Made by a program: the position numbers and the translations under genes
Source: Bacteroidota bacterium
Lineage (GTDB): Bacteria > Bacteroidota > Ignavibacteria > UBA10030
Direction of reading: 5' to 3'
Length of the DNA stretch: 8,354 nt
Assembly: GCA_003519375.1 (NCBI GenBank)
Contig: DOWV01000006.1
Span: 1,281-9,634, forward strand
Shown here: positions 6,288-8,354 of the stretch, one piece after another
Layout: every line of letters starts with the position of its first letter
Numbering within the stretch: position 1 is the stretch's first letter
The notes under the pieces: generated by a model
What the model was told of the DNA's origin: nothing
The model's input: the letters and a program-made list of their open reading frames with translations, nothing else
The model's database searches: none

Positions 6288-7085
6288 TTGAACCACGAAA
6301 ATGAGACACCAGTGGAAAACCTGATCGCAGGCAGACAGCCCGTTCTCGAAGCACTTCGGGCCGACACGCCGCTCGAGAAGATCTACATCCTCTTCGGTGC
6401 CCACGGGGGAGCGCTGCAGCAAATCGAACAGCTGGCGCGGCGCCGGGGGGTACCCGTGAAGCAGATCGACAAAGCGCGCTTTGCTGAACTCTCCGGCGGA
6501 GCAAACGCTCAGGGTGTTTGCGCTATCGCGGCGAGCAAACAGTACGTCGAGGTCGAAGATCTTCTCAGGCTCGCACAGGAAAGAGGCGAAAAACCGTTCC
6601 TCCTCATTCTTGACGAGATCGAGGACCCACACAACCTCGGCGCTCTCATTCGAACCGCAGAATGCGCCGGAATCCATGGCGTGATCCTTCCGCGTCATCA
6701 CTCGGCATCCCTCAACGAGACCGTCATCAAGGCATCAGCCGGAGCATCGCTTCACTTGCCGGCAGCAAAAGTCACGAACATTGCGAACACGCTCGATGAT
6801 CTGCGGAAACAAGGCGTGTGGATCGTCGGAACGGAGATGGACGCCACGCGGATGTACGACGACATCGACTACACGGGCGGATTAGGAATCGTGGTGGGAA
6901 ACGAAGGAAAAGGAATCCGGCGGCTCGTCCGGGAAAAATGCGACTTTCTGGTGAAGATTCCGATGTATGGCAAGATAGGATCGCTCAATGCTTCGGTGGC
7001 CGGAGCGCTGATTCTCTTTGAAGCGGCAAAACACCGCCACGGCAGGAATGATCAAGCGGCAAAGGGTATGCAGACCAAATCCTAG
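6288..7085 (+). CDS. rlmB: 23S rRNA (guanosine-2'-O-)-methyltransferase, RlmB/TrmH (SpoU) family
   Basis: A 265-residue SPOUT methyltransferase expected to add a 2'-O-methyl group to a guanosine of 23S rRNA (G2251 in E. coli) using S-adenosylmethionine. The N-terminal substrate-binding domain starts at IAGRQPVLEAL (13-23). The SPOUT domain shows motif 1, LDEIEDPHNLGALIRTAECA (108-127, with Asn116 and Arg122), motif 2, VVGNEGKGIR (202-211, with Glu206), and motif 3, KIPMYGKIGSLNASVAGAL (223-241, with Ser232 and Asn234). The likely start is TTG at 6288: AGGA lies eight bases upstream at 6276-6279 and the codon directly follows the lgt TGA. GTG at 6312, just before the conserved region, is the alternative. 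The tail after residue 249 is polar and poorly conserved. It is the last gene of the cluster; its stop overlaps that of a small convergent ORF. TrmH-type specificity for tRNA is less likely given the motif spacing. Confidence 0.93.
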   Translation: MNHENETPVENLIAGRQPVLEALRADTPLEKIYILFGAHGGALQQIEQLARRRGVPVKQIDKARFAELSGGANAQGVCAIAASKQYVEVEDLLRLAQERGEKPFLLILDEIEDPHNLGALIRTAECAGIHGVILPRHHSASLNETVIKASAGASLHLPAAKVTNIANTLDDLRKQGVWIVGTEMDATRMYDDIDYTGGLGIVVGNEGKGIRRLVREKCDFLVKIPMYGKIGSLNASVAGALILFEAAKHRHGRNDQAAKGMQTKS

Positions 7086-7231
7086 GTGTCTCTCACCCCC
7101 GGGGCGCCCTTCCAGGCATTTCTTCGGGACGGCTTGACCGGCTTCCTGGCGTCTCTCTGCTTCGACAAATACTTCTGAACGCTCTCTCTAGGCGTTACCA
7201 CCAGTTTTTGCCGGTTACGAACCTGCTTCAC
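7082..7231 (-). CDS. Candidate small basic protein (49 residues) filling the convergent gap
   Basis: On the minus strand, a GTG at 7231-7229 opens a 49-codon frame ending at TAG (7084-7082). It begins MKQVRNRQKLVVTPRESV and is strikingly basic: 15 Lys/Arg against 3 Asp/Glu, with a proline-lysine stretch (RKPVKPSRR, 29-37) and a lone Trp40. It has no membrane segment or cysteine. AAGGGG sits six bases before the GTG, a good Shine-Dalgarno. An in-frame TGA (7249-7247) excludes any longer form. About 71% of its codons end in G or C, as expected for a coding frame here. It overlaps the end of the sigma-54 regulator gene by 17 bases in another frame, and its stop shares two bases with the rlmB stop. 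The fit to the gap, start signal and composition support it; 49 open codons can also arise by chance. No family is recognised, and a nucleic-acid-binding role is only a guess from charge. Confidence 0.5.
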   Translation of the reverse strand: MKQVRNRQKLVVTPRESVQKYLSKQRDARKPVKPSRRNAWKGAPGVRDT

Positions 7232-8354
7232 CCGAATCCCCTTCTTTCATCAGACCGTACCGTTTCATTTTTGTGTAGAGATGGCTGCGTTGAATGCCGA
7301 GCGCCTCTGCCGTCTTGGAGATGTTCCACTTATGGAGTTCGAGCTGGAGTCGCACGAAAGCGGCTTCCGCCCGCTCCTTGAATTCCTGGAATGTTCCTCC
7401 TTGAGCCAGAATGTCGCCGAACTCTCCTTCTCCGGACTTTGGCGTAATCTCGATGAATGACATGTCGATCACGCTTCCAGGCGAGAGAATCACCAGCCTT
7501 TCGACGGTATTCCGGAGCTCACGCACGTTGCCCCGCCATTCCATACCGGCGAGCCGGCGAAGCCCCTCTTCCGAAATCGTTTTCCGCGCCATTCCATTTC
7601 TTGCACAAACATCATCAACAAACGCTTTGACGAGCAGAGGAATATCGTCGCGCCGTTCCCGCAATGGCGGGACGTGAATCGGGATAACCCGCAGGCGATG
7701 ATAGAGGTCGTCCCGGAAATTCCCCTTCTTGATTTCCTCATCGAGGTTCTTGTTCGTCGCTGCGATGACGCGCACGTCGACAGAAATCAACTTATTCCCG
7801 CCAACGCGTTCAATCGTACCCTCCTCCAGTGCCCGGAGGACTTTTGCCTGAGCCCTGAGGCTCATATCACCGATCTCATCAAGAAACAGCGTGCCGCCAT
7901 CCGCTTGCTCGAATTTCCCGATTCGCTGCGCCGTTGCTCCTGTAAAGGAGCCTTTCTCATGGCCAAACAACTCCGACTCGATCAGCTCGGAGGGAATGGC
8001 CGCGCAATTGACCTCGACAAATGGTTTCGAGGCACGTTTGCTGTAACGCTGGATAGCCCTTGCAACGAGTTCCTTGCCGGAGCCGTTCTCGCCAGTGATG
8101 AGCACGCGCACATCGGTCGGCGCCACGCGCTCGACAACCGCGAGGATCTCCTTGATCTTCGAGCTCTCCCCCAGAATTTGCCATTTGCCTTCGACCGATT
8201 CACGGAGTTTTCGGAATTCCTCAGTCAGAGCAGCTTGTTGCAGGGCATTACGGGCTGTCACGAGAAGCTTGTCCCGGTCCAGCGGCTTGGGCAGAAAATC
8301 GAAGGCCCCCAGCTTCGTCGCTTCCACTGCCGTTTCAATTGTGCCGTGGCCGGA
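7215..8354 (-). CDS. Sigma-54-dependent NtrC-family response regulator, C-terminal part (runs off right edge)
   Basis: The frame is open from the right edge to TAA (7217-7215), giving 379 visible codons; the first part of the receiver domain is missing. GTG at 8327 is internal, not the start, because the nine codons before it (SGHGTIETA) and those after it continue the receiver's conserved end, including the PKP lysine (residue 23 of the visible part). The AAA+ activator domain follows with Walker A GENGSGKE (88-95), a GSFTGA sigma-54 contact loop (135-140), Walker B GGTLFLDEIGD (153-163) and FRDDLYHRL with likely arginine fingers (213-221). A Fis-type helix-turn-helix, ISKTAEALGIQRSHLYTKMK, covers 345-364. 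The protein should bind an upstream enhancer when phosphorylated and drive open-complex formation by RNA polymerase with sigma-54. The partner kinase and target genes are not in the window. It converges on rlmB. Confidence 0.94.
   Translation of the reverse strand, partial: SGHGTIETAVEATKLGAFDFLPKPLDRDKLLVTARNALQQAALTEEFRKLRESVEGKWQILGESSKIKEILAVVERVAPTDVRVLITGENGSGKELVARAIQRYSKRASKPFVEVNCAAIPSELIESELFGHEKGSFTGATAQRIGKFEQADGGTLFLDEIGDMSLRAQAKVLRALEEGTIERVGGNKLISVDVRVIAATNKNLDEEIKKGNFRDDLYHRLRVIPIHVPPLRERRDDIPLLVKAFVDDVCARNGMARKTISEEGLRRLAGMEWRGNVRELRNTVERLVILSPGSVIDMSFIEITPKSGEGEFGDILAQGGTFQEFKERAEAAFVRLQLELHKWNISKTAEALGIQRSHLYTKMKRYGLMKEGDSGEAGS
7238..7243 (-). promoter_or_regulatory. Shine-Dalgarno for the small basic ORF
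   Basis: AAGGGG on the minus strand, six bases upstream of the GTG at 7231, lies inside the last codons of the sigma-54 regulator gene. It decides the start of the small ORF, which has no other in-frame ATG, GTG or TTG start between the upstream stop and this GTG. Confidence 0.4.

Noticed and set aside
7085..7150. Possible terminators in the convergent gap: GGTG/CACC around the rlmB stop, GGGCGCCC at 7102-7109, and CCAGG/CCTGG (7112-7116/7146-7150)
   Set aside because: Stems are only 4-5 bp or have long loops, and none is followed by a T run on either strand; the region is better explained by the small ORF.

Overview
The window is an ordinary-looking stretch of bacterial chromosome of moderately high G+C. 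Coding density is high and codon use looks even across the genes, and I see no insertion sequences, CRISPR arrays, tRNAs or rRNAs. Several features point to the Bacteroidota/Chlorobiota/Ignavibacteriota (FCB) assemblage. Both candidate promoters next to the first plus-strand gene have -10 elements close to the TAnnTTTG form known from Bacteroidota. Several genes lack a Shine-Dalgarno sequence. The Lgt protein has the 'RIGCH..GDGD.G' style active-site loop that I recall from that group rather than the proteobacterial 'RIGNFINGELWG'. This placement is an inference.

Layout: (1) 1-418, minus strand: the N-terminal 139 codons of an unrecognised protein with two membrane segments, running off the left edge. 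(2) 419-670: a divergent intergenic region with one candidate promoter on each strand. (3) 671-7085, plus strand: a compact run of six genes that reads like one operon or two back-to-back operons. In order they are a nucleotidyltransferase/phosphohexomutase fusion (mannose-1-phosphate guanylyltransferase type), a PtsN-type EIIA, hisS (TTG start), an unrecognised 136-residue protein overlapping hisS by ATGA, lgt, and rlmB (TTG start directly abutting the lgt stop codon). The largest gap (103 bp, before hisS) holds a perfect 10-bp inverted repeat. (4) 7082-8354, minus strand: the C-terminal part of a sigma-54-dependent NtrC-family response regulator entering from the right edge, followed by a previously uncounted 49-codon, strongly basic small ORF. 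This ORF starts inside the end of the regulator gene and ends on bases shared with the rlmB stop codon, filling the whole convergent gap.

The plus-strand cluster mixes housekeeping functions: nucleotide-sugar synthesis, histidyl-tRNA charging, lipoprotein lipidation and 23S rRNA methylation, plus a phosphotransferase regulatory subunit. The most notable points are the mutase domain of the fusion protein, where all four active-site motifs are degenerate although the nucleotidyltransferase half is intact; the small basic ORF in the convergent gap; the unknown protein coupled to hisS; and the hairpin ahead of hisS. I found no convincing new multi-gene system.
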